Origin: Isoetes taiwanensis
Taxonomy: Eukaryota; Streptophyta; Lycopodiopsida; Isoetales; Isoetaceae
Length of the DNA: 64,000 nt
Reading direction: 5' to 3'
NCBI GenBank assembly: GCA_021234155.1
Contig: JAJEKV010000134.1
Location: forward strand, 502,501 to 566,500
Part shown: piece by piece, positions 24,901-37,840 of the stretch
How positions within the stretch are numbered: position 1 is the stretch's first letter
Layout: each line of letters begins with the position of its first letter
The notes under the pieces: generated by a model
What the model saw: the letters and a program-made list of their open reading frames with translations, nothing else
The model's database searches: none
What the model was told of the DNA's origin: nothing
Translations under genes and position numbers: made by a program

Positions 24901-27733
24901 TACAGTTTCTCATGAAGGGATCCCAGGAGTGCCCAAATTCATGGCTGAAGATAGACTAAGCCTGTAATCTAATTTGTTGGTTTATATCTACTTAATAACC
25001 ATTTTTTTCAGCCCGTAATCCAATCTGTTGGTTTATATCTACCTAGTAGTCAATTTCAGCAATTACTATTAATTCTCATCTTATGTTACACATAGACTAT
25101 ACCAATTATTTTATAAGAAAATATTATTCTGCTATTATACATATGTCCAATGAGATATGATCTACAAGCTACTTCTACCAATTACTATTAGTTATCATGA
25201 TATGTGACACACAGCAACGGATTATAGCCGATATACAGAAACCTAGAATACCTTCACCGTTATGAGAGCAATTTCCTAGAAAATTAAATATGTCTTTGTA
25301 CAGACTCTATGACCACCTTAGACGATTTTTAATATATCAGGAAATGTCTCTGCTGTATAAATATGTTTGTTTGCTGCATTATGCTCCCTATTCATTTCCA
25401 AGAATGTAGTTTGCTCCTAAGAGGTATCTAACATCTGGAGTTCCTAAGACCAAGCAAACCCACACAGTTGAAGTGGTACACATATTTCCAGCCAGAATCT
25501 ATTTCTTCAAACCAGGCACTAGCAACAATTCTATCCATGGATGCATCATACAAACCTTTAAAGATCGGACTTAAAGGGAAGTTATTCTTAAGGCTTGTAC
25601 AAGTATTTAAGCCAGAAGGTATTCTTTATATTAAATAGAGTATAGTTGTGGCATGATCGCCTTCTCCCAAAAGTTGCTTTCAAGTGCTTTTGGGAATGCC
25701 TACCACTCAGACATGCAAACACATTAACTCAGACAATTTTCCTGTATACAATACAATTTGCAGAAGAGAAAATGCTGAGAGATGTAGCCTCTTCTTTATT
25801 TGATCTAATAACATTAGCTTGTCATTATGCCATCGTGTATGGAACAATGTGTTCTAAATTTGGGAGATCTTTGAATCTTTGGCACAATATGAAGAAAAGG
25901 GTGCACTGAGCAACAAAGTTAATCCAAATGAAATTGCCTACTTGTTCTCTGTCAGTAAAGCATAGATAATGGTGAGTGACAAACCATGGCTAAAACCCAG
26001 ATGGTAGGCTCTTGGGAACGTCACAACATAATCGCCAGCATTCTGTACAAGCCTGATTCACAATTTTTGACACATTGGAAACAGTATTAGAGGAGTTACT
26101 CTGGAGAAAAGAGAAGCAAAGATGATGCAAATGTCTAACGAGTAGCATCAAGTTAGAAATGCATCTAGAAGGTAGAGAAACTTTGAGACAGAAGTTTAAA
26201 AGGCCATGGCACCTGCAGCATGGTACACCGGCAGCAATGAGAATTTCAGGCGACAGAACTGTCGTCTTTTCACCCAGGAGTGCAAAAGCAGCTGTTTAGC
26301 AGAAAATAAAAACAGGTTAACCATAGTTTGAAAAAAAAAAACATAAACTATCTGCACCATGGTAATGGATACGGATGCATAAGGTTCCATAGTGTAGTTG
26401 CCCCATTCAGAATAGGTTCTCAATACAATGTTATAATTTAGTAATTGTTAAAGTTCTTGGCAGGATAGACATTGGTATACACACTACTACAAAAATAGGT
26501 AGAAATGGCACAAAAGTGACATTTATCCTCCGCCGTTTTACCAAGCATAAACGTCAATTTATGGGCAGTTTAGACGTTGATTAGAACACAATATTAGTTT
26601 ATCTAGTCTCATTGTCTTCAGGTTTAAAAACACTCAAGGAAAACGGGAGCAATGCAAAGGTTTTTATGGTACAAAATTTTGGAGGCATGAAAAGCATATC
26701 TACCTCCTGGGCTGAGGTAACCTCCATACCCATGTACGCGAATGACTTCCTCAAGTGCTGATGCTGCATCTGATGGTACTGCATACCATGTTTTTGGAGC
26801 ACCCATGTGTAAATAGTTCAAACTATGAAGTTCATGGTCTTCAACATGCCAGGCAAACCAACTGAAAAGCATCCCAAGGTACACCATTGGTGAAGTCACA
26901 CCAGGAACCTCTTCAGGCATAAATTTCAGTAGAGAACCCGATGAGCGTGCCACCTTGCGTATATTCCAGGCTGTGTCAGTCAATTCCATCCCTGCTACAT
27001 CCAACTTCAGGCCATCATTTTGTTTCCCAGGGTCATCGCCACCATACCTTCCTTTTTCTAGCTTATCATAATCTGGAAATGCCGATCCTGGTATGTCATT
27101 TGCATACTCCACAGATATGGGCTTGTCAATAGCTGCCTTCCAAAACAAACTTTCTACAATAAATGGGTTTGGTACTTCACATGCTCCCAGGTGACTGCGA
27201 GAAAAAAGCTTCGCCTTTGCCTCAAATTCTTCAACGGTGTAATATTCTCCACTCTCCCAAACATGCTTTCTAGCAAAAGCTTGGATCCCTGCTCTTGACC
27301 TTTTGGGGTTCCACCCAAGTTGTTGTTTCCTAGTAGTGAATGTGGCATTGTTTTTAATGTTTATGTGCGCCTGAGAGATTTCAGACGACAACAAAGATCC
27401 ATTCATAGTACGCCCTTGGTTTGGAGGCCCATTCATACAGCGTGCAGGAGGAATGGAAGCACCATGAGCAGAAGATATTCCAGCTCCTTTAGATACGCTC
27501 GGAGAGTTGTTCAAATTAGAAATAACGCTCAGGGAGGAGTTCAAATTAGAAATAATGGCTTCCTTGGAAGACGTCTCAAAGGGAGGCACTATTTTGCAGA
27601 TACCATACAAGGACGCCTCGGGTTCTATTTTGAGAATGTAACTGATGGGATCCAGAAACTCAGAAGCTGTTGGATGGTACTCTGGAGCCAATGGCAACGA
27701 TTTTAGCCATTGTGGAACATCAACTTCTTCCAT
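18956..27733 (-). CDS. REF6/ELF6: JmjN/JmjC histone H3K27 demethylase with four C2H2 zinc fingers (REF6/ELF6 type)
   Basis: Nuclear Fe(II)/2-oxoglutarate dioxygenase that removes methyl groups from H3K27; the C-terminal fingers direct it to DNA. Coding exons I can join in frame are 27733-26704, 26291-26213, 26052-25985, 24411-24261, 23999-23470 and 23390 to 22694 (or 22705), all with GT/AG borders and matching phases. JmjN covers about residues 4-52. The JmjC iron ligands are intact: H296 and E298 (WHVED) and H387 (AYHLGF). A conserved TCGILSF segment lies in exon 5. Then come pieces around 22258-21990 (IVLPLVP), 21960-21750 (PYVFCLEHG), a large exon about 21650-19581 (DKWCGRSW), and the last exon 19494-18956 with four C2H2 fingers ending SRHKRNTGH. 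Exon borders between 22690 and 21600 are unresolved, and the frame breaks near 21600 (see findings). The start at 27733 lies 3 bases after a splice acceptor, so a 5' UTR intron is likely. Family identity is very sure; intactness is less so. Confidence 0.9.
26483..26600. mobile_element. Possible CACTA-type terminal fragment in an intron
   Basis: CACTACTACAAAAATAGG (from 26485) resembles the end of a CACTA transposon or derived MITE. The following 100 bases contain facing ACGTC words near 26550 and 26572. It lies in the first internal intron of the demethylase gene. No opposite end or 3-base target duplication is visible, so this is weak. Confidence 0.25.
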
Positions 27734-30700
27734 TCCCTGAAATACCACAAGCACCTACTTCGAAGCTCCTACCATGGAATGTGGCCGTAATACTACACCA
27801 AAACCTGAGAACTTGTCCTCTAATCTCTCACAAATGCTGCCGGCCAATCTAAATCTAGACACCTGAAAGTCGTAAAACTGCATGCTTACACAATGTTCCT
27901 ACCCATTACCACAGAACCCCATCCAACAGTGACAACCGGCTTCTTGAACATGTCCATCTGAGCAGTAAAGCTCTTTCTTTTGATAACAAAGTAGCTTTTC
28001 GTCCTGCAGACAACCCATCATCTCACATTGCATGCCAGTGCTGTTCTAAGAGTTGGGCCATACCTGCATGAGAAATCGGTCTTATTTGCACGGCATTTTC
28101 ATTCTGGAGCTCGTGAAAGGGAAGTATACTGTGCAAGGAAGATAGTTGAGCTATGGCCGGCACTGAGGAGGTTAATGAAGAGCAAAATCCGGCATTAGGG
28201 AGCTTGGTTCACCATATCCGTCCCGCTAAGTAAACAAAGGGTAGAAAGAGGAGGAGGAAAAAAACACGCAAAAGGTGACCGTGATTTTTTTCCGGTGGTC
28301 CGGACGGCAGCGGCGGCTGCTTGTCTTTTTATTTATCATTTGCTATTCTTATTTTCGGCATTTTCTTACAAATACAAGACATATTTTTGTGTTGTCGGGG
28401 CTCCAAAATTCGCCTCTCCATTATGTCTGTGGTGTCTAGAATTTTTTGAAGTGCCAAATAGAGTAGTGGTCCCATGGTCTTGCCTAATCAAAGAAGTGTG
28501 GTGTCTCTGGTGTGGTGTCTGAGCAATGTTCCATTACTGGACGTAACCCTGATAATTGTCTATATTCTAGGGTCGACACACGACCTTATCATCCAATTTC
28601 TTGTCATGTTGAGGTCGACCCACCAACCTCGTCATCAAATTTCGCTTTCCCTCTTTCTACTATACATTCTCTCATCACCATCTGTTCTGCTTTTTCGAAG
28701 CTACCAGGAACCCATTGGGCAAGTCCCAGGATTAACTCCAGAGGGGTCCGCTCGTGTCCTAGAAATGAGTAGATTCCTGGGTTACCATGTTTACAACTAG
28801 AATGTTTAGATGGAGAATGAGATGGCAGCTGATAATTTTGCCTAGTTCTTAGGGCAAGTCTAGGAGTTACTTGAAATCAAGGGCAATTGTAAAATTTGGA
28901 ACAATACACTCAAATTCTAAACAACCCAACTAGCGAAATTGAATTAAATGTGATTATATAGTCGATGAAGATCAACTAGTCATCTAAATAACTTGGAGCA
29001 CACCATAAGGATTAAATTTTTTAAGCGATATACGCTTTATAGTGATGGATGCATAAGAAAAAAAATATGCACATGCATGTAGTATTGTTCTAAGTGACAT
29101 CTATGGTGTTCTAAGTGACATCTATGGGCAGAGAAAATGGTCTATCTACTTAAAGTGGTGTTGTGAAGAATAAAATATGTCCTTTTGTTTGAAGCATAGA
29201 TATCCAAAACCCTGTTCCCCACTCTGTTCCCATTCCCATATATGTTCTTATGCTTGAGGCGTTTCAGAAAGTCCTCATTACGTTACCAAAGTGCGTCTTA
29301 CCAGGAACACAATTGGGAACAACATTCCCCACGTTCTGGTTACATGTTCCCAACATGGAAAAAAAAAAAACCTAGCAGTAGGGCAAGCTTCACGCAATCA
29401 GTTGGAACACTAGAGCAAGATCTAGATACATATAGAGAATACTAAGCATGCGCATTTAAAGAAATCTAACAGGAAATCATTATACTAAGTAGCATAGCAA
29501 CACGGAAAGTGAATTGTTAGGTTGAGATTGCCAAAGACATAAACTTAAAGTTAATTATTGGGGAAAACTATAATACGAAATCTATATATCATCGGTCACA
29601 TTATGCTCCGACATATGAGGTAGATTGCAAAAATGACATGACATTCATATTTTATATGCAAACCACATGTACAAGTGTGTCTAAGTTGGAAGAATATTTT
29701 ATTGCTAAATCCATTTTTATTTGATATTGTGCGTGAAGTGCGAGTACCATTTGATATGCTCACCCCGTTAATGTTAAGGAGTCACATCTAAATGCAGTTT
29801 GCATATGTTGTATAGGATTCATTTTGCATATGTCATGTAGTAAACATGGCAAAAGTCCAACAAATCTCAAAAGATTGTATAATTCATGAGGTGAATTTTA
29901 ATCAAAGGCTAGCATTAAGTGAAGGTGGTCCAAGTCATGGTCACTTGAACCCATTGTTTTCTAAGTACAAAATGAAAATGTTTCGCATCAAGATTGAAGC
30001 AAAATTTGACTTAATGCACAATGCATTTCAAATGCTAAACCCTAATACTAATTTAAAAAACTCTATTTTGATTTAAAGTTCAAGATATTGATTCAACTCA
30101 AGAACAAAAATAAAATACTAAACACTAAATTATTCACCTATAAGGAGATGGTAATCAATTAATGATTTATACTATGATTCTTTATGTAGAACCACTATGT
30201 TGTAAACTATACCCCTAATACAAAGTTATGTGCAAGACTCTAGGATAGTTCAAGCTTTAAAATTATTTTTGATATAGATATAACCTGTGAATTATTAAAT
30301 GCATGTTGTGCGCCAATTGAGAAATTTGAACATTCAATATGTTCAACAACTTTTAAACAATAACAATGGATTAGGAAAGTTAGACAGATGCACCATCTAA
30401 GAAAAAAAAAACATATTTTGAATATGAATTCTGGCAAGACGCATCAATTAAAACATTTCTGCAACAACATACCCAGCCAAATGTGAACGTAATGCTAATA
30501 AGGTCTCAATAAGATGATAAATTATTCATTTGACATCTATATATGATGTTACTTATATATTGGCAAATGGCATTTGGACATGACCACACTCCAAAATTCC
30601 TAGTTGCTTCACATGCTCCTGGTCGAATTGATCAAATCATATTCAAATCCAATGCCTATATTTGGATCCAGTCCTTCCAAGAGTATTCAAAACTCTTCAC

Positions 30701-30949
30701 CTCACTTTCTATGTACAAATAGAATAGAAGAAACACCTTACAATCTAGATGGAACTCTTCCTGTTACTACCATGATTTGACCAGTTATATAGTTGCATCA
30801 TCAGATGCTAAATATGATATTGGTCTTGCTATATCTTCAGGTGTCTCCAATGTATGAAGCAAAGTGTCTAAATGATCAAAACAGGCAACCACATAAACCA
30901 TGTTTCCTCATACAGATAATAAAGGAAGGAAGAAAGGAAGGTTCTTTTG
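27734..30949. other. Upstream region of the demethylase gene and AT-rich intergenic DNA
   Basis: 27737 upwards on the minus strand should hold the 5' UTR intron, first exon and promoter of the demethylase gene, but I cannot place the transcription start. 28270-28800 is moderately GC-rich with a short diverged direct repeat (GGTCGACNCACGACCTTATCATCAAATTTC-like, near 28572 and 28610, degenerate). 28800-30950 is AT-rich; clustered GTTCCC words occur near 29212-29350. No gene is recognised. Confidence 0.45.
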
Positions 30950-33290
30950 TCGTCCGCGGAGGCCAATCGGCCTATGGGACCCAAATTACCGCGGGTGCGT
31001 AAGCGGCGTTGCTGCGGATTAAAAAACCCCTCTTAGTAGGGAAAAACGTCAGCGACAACAAGCCTGGCGGCAAACTGTCACAAATATATACATACCGCAT
31101 GACCACGCGGCACCTCGGGTGAAGCGCCGAGGCGAGGTGAGTCATGAGATCAAAACCTCCACGGAGGTAGGAGCCAAGGGATCGGCGGCGAGGCGTCTTG
31201 AGGAGTAGCTTCGTGTGAGGCGGGGCGAGTCGCACCAAGAGATATATAGCGAAGACTCCGGACTATATCTTCCGGGCGGCTCACCGGAAGGAAGGTATGG
31301 CTTTCATCCCTCAACAGCCCAGCCGAGCCAACGCCCGACAAACCTGTCTGGCGGCTCTCCACCGACCCATCTCAAGCGAAGATGGTGGGCCTGACCGAAT
31401 GGGCCAGCGTGATCATGCTTTGCAGCTTCTTCATGGGCAATGAGAGCCTTGAGGTAGAGGCGACTGTGGGCCTCGAACGGCCCGGGGTTTATGTCATGTT
31501 GTTTGTAGTGTGCCACTTTACGTTCGAGCATGGTGGTCCCCGAGCTTCCCGAAACAAGTCCAAAGTACCTCCTCGGCCTATCGTGGCGTCGTATGCGCCT
31601 CGGCGGCGCACCTATGTCGTCCTGCGTTCAGCGTGCCGGCCAGCAGGCTCTCTTGTCCTTCAACAAGCCCCTAGAATGCGTTCGCGGGCTCATAGCCACA
31701 GCGTAAAGCCAAGTCGCGAAACCCGAGTGTAAGCCCTGGCGCCGCATACGGAAATAAACAGTAGTAATACATGCGCATCTTTAGCGGGGCATGAATCACA
31801 ATGTCTCACGCAACAAGATGCGATATGGGCGAGGCTTGACCCTAAGTGCGCGTCAAAATACCTTACGGACCTGCTCTAAGTGGTTCCAAGTCACCAAAGA
31901 CACCCTTTGGGCCCCACCTCGACCCCATCACAGGCGGGCTCCACGGTGCAGGAACAAATGTGGTGGCCCTAGTCACTCTGACTTTGCCACTGTAACTATT
32001 GTTTTGCATTCGTTCTAGCGCCTTCCAACCTACTTGGTCACGGCGAATGGATGCATCGATTACGTGAGACGAAATTCCACCCCAGTACTGTAGGCGGATG
32101 CGCTGACCCTCTACCATCACTTTGATAAGTGGCCCAGGAGGTCTTTGGATGGCGTGAGGAGGATATGAGGACCACCTTAGTCTTGGCGGGTTGACACTTT
32201 GCTATGTCCGAGTCGCTGGCGAGAGCCATCCGAGGGGGCATCTAAGGTGTCTGCATGCCCTGGTGTATGGGCCAAGAGAGGTCCACATCATCGCATAGAT
32301 GAGGCTGCTTAGGATGACTGAGGGTAGAAGGTATCACGAGTCCCCCCATTGGCGACCAGCCGGGCCACCAACTGGTCAATGTAAAGTCAAAGAGTGTGGG
32401 TGAGAGAGGACAACCTTGCCTAACTTCAGTACTCTTGGCAAAATGGCTATCGCGCCAGGTTGCATCACGCTGTCGCGGCTCTCATCTGATCTATACTTGC
32501 GATTCTGCCCAGATCACTATAGGGAGCGGATGAAAAGATTTGCAATCCTAAGCCCACAACTTTTTCAGGGAATGCTGTGTAAAGCTTTTCGAGTCCACAA
32601 AAGCGGGCGGTCTGAGTTACTCCAGAGCCCGGTCCCTGGCGTCACCGACCGGGGCCTTGAGTGTGAAGATATGATCAATGAATTCGAATGTAGGGTGGGA
32701 GGCTGCTGAGTAAAGTGCGACTTCCTTTGCCTCTGCCCATCTAGTTACTGTACGATGCGAGAATGCGGCCGCGGCTTAGCAGGCTCTTGACTGACCATGT
32801 GATGTAGTTCCGGTAATTGGGCTGAAGACGGTGTGGGTCCCTTTGCTTGGAACAACCACAGCAGCTGGTCCATGGCCAGGGGAAAACCCTCTTCGCGGCG
32901 CCCTGTTGAGCGATGCGGCAGGGCCGGGCACCATGGGCTGTCTGTCCCGCCCGAGCAACTCGCTTGCGAGGTAGTCCAAGTCTGCTGCCTTCCACATTAG
33001 CGGTAGTACCGACCCTCGCCGACATCTTCTTCTATGATCACCCGGTAGTGGGCCATGTGCGGGGGCACATCTGTCGCGTGTTCGGGGGATCATAAAGCTA
33101 TTACGAGATGCTGCTCCGGCTGCACCGCCGTGATGTTCCCGTGGCTGTCTTTGGCTGCGAGTACCTGCGCCCGGGGAAAGTTCTCGAGGTGGCGTCCGAT
33201 AAGTCGAAATTTCTCCGCCCGGTGCCTTGCGGTACGCACGCCTTTATTTCCTTGAGGAAGGCGATGTGGCTGGGAAATGTTTGTCACAAA
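30950..33290 (-). mobile_element. Degraded LINE reverse transcriptase
   Basis: On the minus strand, successive frames carry reverse transcriptase landmarks in the right order: SHGNITAVQPEQ (near 33140), NYRNYITWSVKSLL (near 32800), FIDHIFTL (near 32680), EVRQGCPLSPTLF (near 32430, the most telling motif), a YADD-type stretch broken by a 1-2 base deletion near 32300, and PAKTKVVLIS (near 32190). Frameshifts and stops separate them, so the copy is dead. The block is clearly GC-richer than both flanks and its edges near 30950 and 33290 are sharp. The order of motifs fits a non-LTR (LINE) element; the clade cannot be fixed by eye. Confidence 0.8.
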
Positions 33291-34280
33291 CTATTAATAT
33301 CATCTAATGTCATTCTTTGAATAATCAAGCACGATTGTAAAAAGCATATGAAAGTATTGTCCATCATGCATTTTATATATAATGTGGAGAATGCCCAAAT
33401 TCCCAATGTTTTGGTCAGTATAGTTGGTTAGGGTTGCTATTCCAAGGAATATTCTGGCCAAAATCATATGGCATGTAGACCCGTGTTTTTCGAGTCTATT
33501 TGGAGGTTTGTACTTGACTTTAGAGAAACATTTTTAGAAGGTTTTTTTGACACAATTTTTCTGTAGGTTTTATGCATCGTGCAGCAAATTCGCTTCTCTT
33601 GGACCAACTGCAACAGGATAATTATTTCTTGCAATTCTAGTTCCTATTTAGGATTCCAAAGCAGAAGTCGGAAGCTTAGATATGCTATGGGCACTGGAAT
33701 AAAAAATTTGTCTAGTTACATTGGAGGCTTGTTTTGGCTATGGCAAGACCAGCCAGTCTATTGCATGCTACAAACTATGGTTCGGCAAGTAGAAGGATGC
33801 CAGCACTTTTCGTCATATGTCCATTATGTATCGGAATGAAATCAGAATGTGGATTAAGCTCCAATTTTACATTTGCGTCAACTTAAACCTATATTAGGCT
33901 CTTTGTCTTGCACTGAATTAGAAAACGGGGCATCTCCAAAAACCTTTAATGGTACCTTGGCTTCTTCTTATAGTCCAGAATGGTAGATTTAAGAAGTTCA
34001 TCTGTCAAACATCACATTGTAGTGTGATGTTGATGCCCAGCTTGTAGGCAAGAATTTGTATTCCTAGCTGCCAAATGGTATACTGGTTAGTATGATCAAG
34101 TAAACAATTATACAATTGGATTATTATGGTAAGGGAAAAAGAGCTAAGTGAGATAGCATGTTGTAACTCTGGAGCATTTCTCTATTCATTTACAGAGATC
34201 ATCCTCTTTTTGTTGTTCTAGAGAACAATGGCTATTTGGCATGGCATGAACATATCAACTGGTGTGAAGTATCGGCCGTT

Positions 34281-34388
34281 AGATCCATCCATCCTATGTC
34301 CCAGATTGTATGATGGGGCGTCTGAGCGCCTGTCAGATCCATCCATCCTATGTCCCAGATTGTATGATGGGGCCTCTGAGCGCCTGTC
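34281..34388 (+). repeat. 54-bp perfect-period tandem duplication
   Basis: AGATCCATCCATCCTATGTC starts at 34281 and again at 34335, and the two 54-base units (34281-34334 and 34335-34388) differ at a single visible site in GGGGCGTCT versus GGGGCCTCT. The near identity indicates a recent duplication. The unit length is a multiple of three, so an open frame would repeat an 18-residue peptide, but I see no reason to think it is coding. Confidence 0.9.
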
Positions 34389-34479
34389 ATTTCAATTATG
34401 GCCATTTATGATTGGGGGTGCCTATGATTTTAAAATATGAAATATTGATTCACCTAAGGTTTTAAAATATGAAATATGG

Positions 34480-34552
34480 AGGCTTGAACCTCTACCAAAC
34501 TAACTCAATGTTCTAATAAGAATGCTTTGACCTATATAGCCAGTGACCTGAC
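34480..34552 (-). mobile_element. SINE-like head
   Basis: On the minus strand TGGCTATATAGG (near 34540) and GGTTCAAGCC (near 34488) are placed like polymerase III A and B boxes about 50 bases apart. Two copies of TTTTAAAATATGAAATAT lie just beyond, near 34428 and 34461. The A box is imperfect, so this is tentative. Confidence 0.35.
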
Positions 34553-36183
34553 GTGATTATTTTTTATCTTGAATTCCTCTTTTCTTTATATAACAACCCA
34601 TTCAATTGCTTTAGGGATATGGTCTATAGTTTCAAGAATTGTTATTTTTACATCCATATCAAATCCCCTTGGAATCCCCTGTTATTGTGCTACCTAGATG
34701 GAACAAGTTCTACATGGCTTCTGCTCCTTGTGATCATTATGATCATTGACATTAAGTTTGTAAAATATGCGTTATTTGATTTTAAAGATGATACTGTCTA
34801 ATTTGCAGGTTCATTTCGATAAGCTCAGACCTAAGTCCATTATGGCTTTCCTGGAGGGCACTTTAATTCAGTTGCAAACTATTAGATGATTGCAAATGTT
34901 TAAATTAAATTTCAATAACTTGAGTTGCCTGGGATATACTCTATTTTGTCCACAAGTATACTCTATTTTGTCCATAAGTTTTTTATGCCATTGAATTAAC
35001 CATTGTGTATAATCTGCCTGTATTTGTGAACCATGGAACTTTATAGCAACAACTAGATCAAGAAACCTTGCAACATTCATTTGACAATCGAGTGGTGGTT
35101 TAGTGCAAGACTCTTAAGTGACTCAAATGAAATTCAATCTTTTTCCTGTTGGCAAATCTTTTTCTTCTTGAATGCCTAATTTTAATCTTTTGGGTTTTGG
35201 AGAAAGCCTTATAAGTCCCAGCTTTATGCTAGGCCACCCGCATGTTTCCTTGAAAAGAATGAAATTGGGAAGCACAGACACCATTTTGATTTACTAGTTA
35301 CTAATTTGATGCAAAAATGGTAGGCTAGCGGCTTTCCATGATAGCAATTAATCATTGGAACAATCCTAAGAATAGCCCACTTTCCTTCCAAACCATAATA
35401 AAGTGCCTACAATCCGAAAGGGTGTAATACCAATTCCTAACCACACCTACACTGATAGTATTCTGACGCCCAAATGCAACTCCACAATACCAAAGAACGT
35501 AATTTACTATGCTTAAATGACTGCCAAAGGGCAAACCTAACCAGCATGCTCAGAATGAACAATAGCACAAATAACAATAGATGCATTGTGGTACAAGGTC
35601 AATAGGTAATTCATCCTAAAGTGAATAGCATATTTTCTATCAAGAGCCATTTTGGCCAACTTCCAATCAGGTCACCTAGATAGCAAATAGTCCTTTATCT
35701 TTCAGGACATAAGTCGTAAGCTTCACCCAGAAAAATGGTGCAAGGCATAAGTAAATGAAGATATAAGTATAACACGGCCACTTGTGGCGAACAGAATTGC
35801 ATCTTATTCAGGAAACCTACGGCGATAGTTGCATTTGGAACATCTGCTCTAAGATCGAGTTTGCTTTTCTTCTTGCCCTACTCGTCCCACTTCTAGCAAG
35901 TTCTGTCAATGGTACAAAGGCCCCTAGTTTATGAGCTGCAGCAACATGAAACGTGTCATAGGTACTCAAAGCAAGCATAACTGCTGCAGCATTCTCTTTG
36001 TTTCTAGGTGAACCTGCAGTAATTAACTCCACTAATACTGGAATAGGAGATGCCTGACCAATAGCAACTCGGCCTTCATGATGGGTTGCTAGAATTGCCA
36101 AAATTGCAAGAGCCTCATCAACCATCCCTGTGTTTGGGTCCGCAAGCAGTTGCATGAGTGGTGGGACAACTCCAGCTTTTTGG

Positions 36184-36611
36184 GTGGGACGGGTGAGATT
36201 TCGCGGGTTTGCGGCAAGGCTCTGGGACAGGAGTCAGGCTGGGGTTGCTGAGCGCGGTGGCGCCGCTTTACCTGCTCTCTTCCCTACGGCACGCACGCTG
36301 CGCTTGCTGCCTGTTTAACGCGCCAACTTTATGGGTTGCAGCTTCAAGGCCAGGCTCCGCGCGACATTTGGATGAAAGATTTGCGGCTGCGCTTTGTTTT
36401 GCAATTGGCGAATATGCTCGTAAAGTTCGCTTGAGAGAACACAGCTACTACACGGCACGAATTTCATGCTTTTCCGGCAGCTGCGCTTCGGTGGGTTTTG
36501 CAGCTTTACACGCTTCGGCAGGCCATTTCATGGTGCAAACCATGCACGGCAACGTGCTGGAACATTTTCGGTACATGCTGACTCCGCATGGACTCTTTGA
36601 AGCAATCAATT
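36184..36611. other. Foreign GC-rich segment replacing ARM repeats
   Basis: This roughly 430-base block lies exactly between the last U-box-side residues and the resuming ARM repeats of the U-box gene, and it is much richer in GC and CpG (GCGCGAC, GGCGCCGC, CACGGCACG) than the exons and introns around it. No frame on the minus strand encodes ARM repeats. On the plus strand it is open for 135 codons (36209-36616), ending about where the host exon resumes; the product has no motif that I know. I see no poly(A), terminal inverted repeats or target duplication at its edges. Confidence 0.6.
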
Positions 36612-37680
36612 TCTGAAGAACATAATTAGGTGTCAAGACTAAATGTGGCAAAACCTGTTGAGTTTTAGGGCATGTCTTATGTCCTGCATCAATCCACCTT
36701 TGGATGCCGCGATCTTTCATATATGTCTGCATAGAAAAATTGTATAGCCTGTGATTAATTCCAAGAACAGAAACATGAATTGCAAATAAGAAACATTCTA
36801 ATCACATTCATGGCCTGAGCTACTCACTTTTTTCCCCCTAATAATGGATTCAGAAGGGCGAGTTTTCAACAGGCATGGATAAGTGCAAGATACAGTACTA
36901 AGCAACTAAGCAACTAAGCAACTTTCTGTTCTTTGCTTTCTGGGATGTTCTTCACGCCCAAAGTAACTACCACAGTTACAAAAAAAAATAAAAAATATAG
37001 TACCTGACCAGTTGCAACAATCACGGGATCCTTCATCAGTTCCAAGGATATTGGACAACGGAAATCATCAGGAATCACAGATCCATTTGCACTAGTTTCA
37101 AGGGATCCGTTCTCAAGTGCATCAGTTTCTGGGATGTCATTGACTGCAATGTCTTTAAGTTTCCTCAAAACTGATGATATCTTCTCGACAGTTTCATCAA
37201 TATTGCCATCCTTCTCCATTATCATGTTTTGGAGTGCTCGATTTTCTTGAATCAGCTGAGATACTGTTCTAAGCTCCAACCTAGCACCAAGTTTCTCCAA
37301 AACTTCAATATGTCCATCTTCTTGAGACAGCACAGTCGTAAGATCGGCATAGACCTGGGAATCAGATGTATCAGCCCGACCTTTGGCTCTTTTCAGCTGA
37401 GAGTGTAAAAGCTCAATCTGGAAGACAGCAGAACAAGATTGCATCAGGATAAAATAAATGCATAACCAGCACCTATATACAGCATAGAATGCAATCTTCA
37501 TGACTTTGTGACTAACTAGGTAGACATCATCATATCACAGCCCCTAAATGTTCACAGTAAGACTTTAAGAGGGTAATGACTTTTATATTGCAACTATCTT
37601 AAGAGACTCGAAAATGGGAAGTCAAAGCAGGCATCAAAACCTTAGATGTGCTATATAAAGATAAGATTGCAACTAATCTT

Positions 37681-37840
37681 TAAGGAAAAACTACCAAAAT
37701 ACCCCTACAACTTTTAATAATTACCAAAATGCCCTTTCATGTTTTAAAATTACCATATTGCCAGTGTATAAGAAGGGGCAATATGGTAAATTTATACATA
37801 TGCAATTACCAAAACTTGTAGGAGCATTTTGGTAGTTTCC
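37681..37840. mobile_element. MITE with 8-bp target duplication in the U-box gene intron
   Basis: CTAATCTT at 37673-37680 is repeated at 37841-37848. Between them lies a 160-base palindromic element: GGAAAAACTACCAAAATAC near the left end pairs with ATTTTGGTAGTTTCC at the right end, CCTACAAC with CTTGTAGG, and in the middle TACCATATTGCC with GGCAATATGGTA. An 8-base duplication with long inverted repeats suggests a hAT-related (or, less likely, Mutator-related) non-autonomous element. It sits in the intron between exons 37972-38088 and 37004-37417. Confidence 0.85.

Larger units (their letters stand above)
33291..35816. other. Intergenic DNA downstream of the U-box gene
   Basis: AT-rich sequence with the 54-base tandem duplication at 34281 and a SINE-like head at 34480 (separate entries). 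On the plus strand a splice-acceptor-like TTTGCAG at about 34803-34809 is followed by a 26-codon open stretch (VHFDKLRPKSIMAFLEG...) that could be a stray exon, but no partner exons are recognisable. Nothing else is supportable. Confidence 0.4.

Noticed and set aside
34803-34888. Acceptor-like TTTGCAG followed by a 26-codon open stretch on the plus strand
   Set aside because: It could be a last exon, but no other exon of such a gene could be recognised between 33.3 and 34.8 kb and the peptide matches no family that I can name.
36209-36616. 135-codon plus-strand frame opposite the U-box gene as a gene of its own
   Set aside because: It has no known motif and its end lies in antisense of the conserved U-box exon. 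It is recorded as part of the foreign GC-rich block only.
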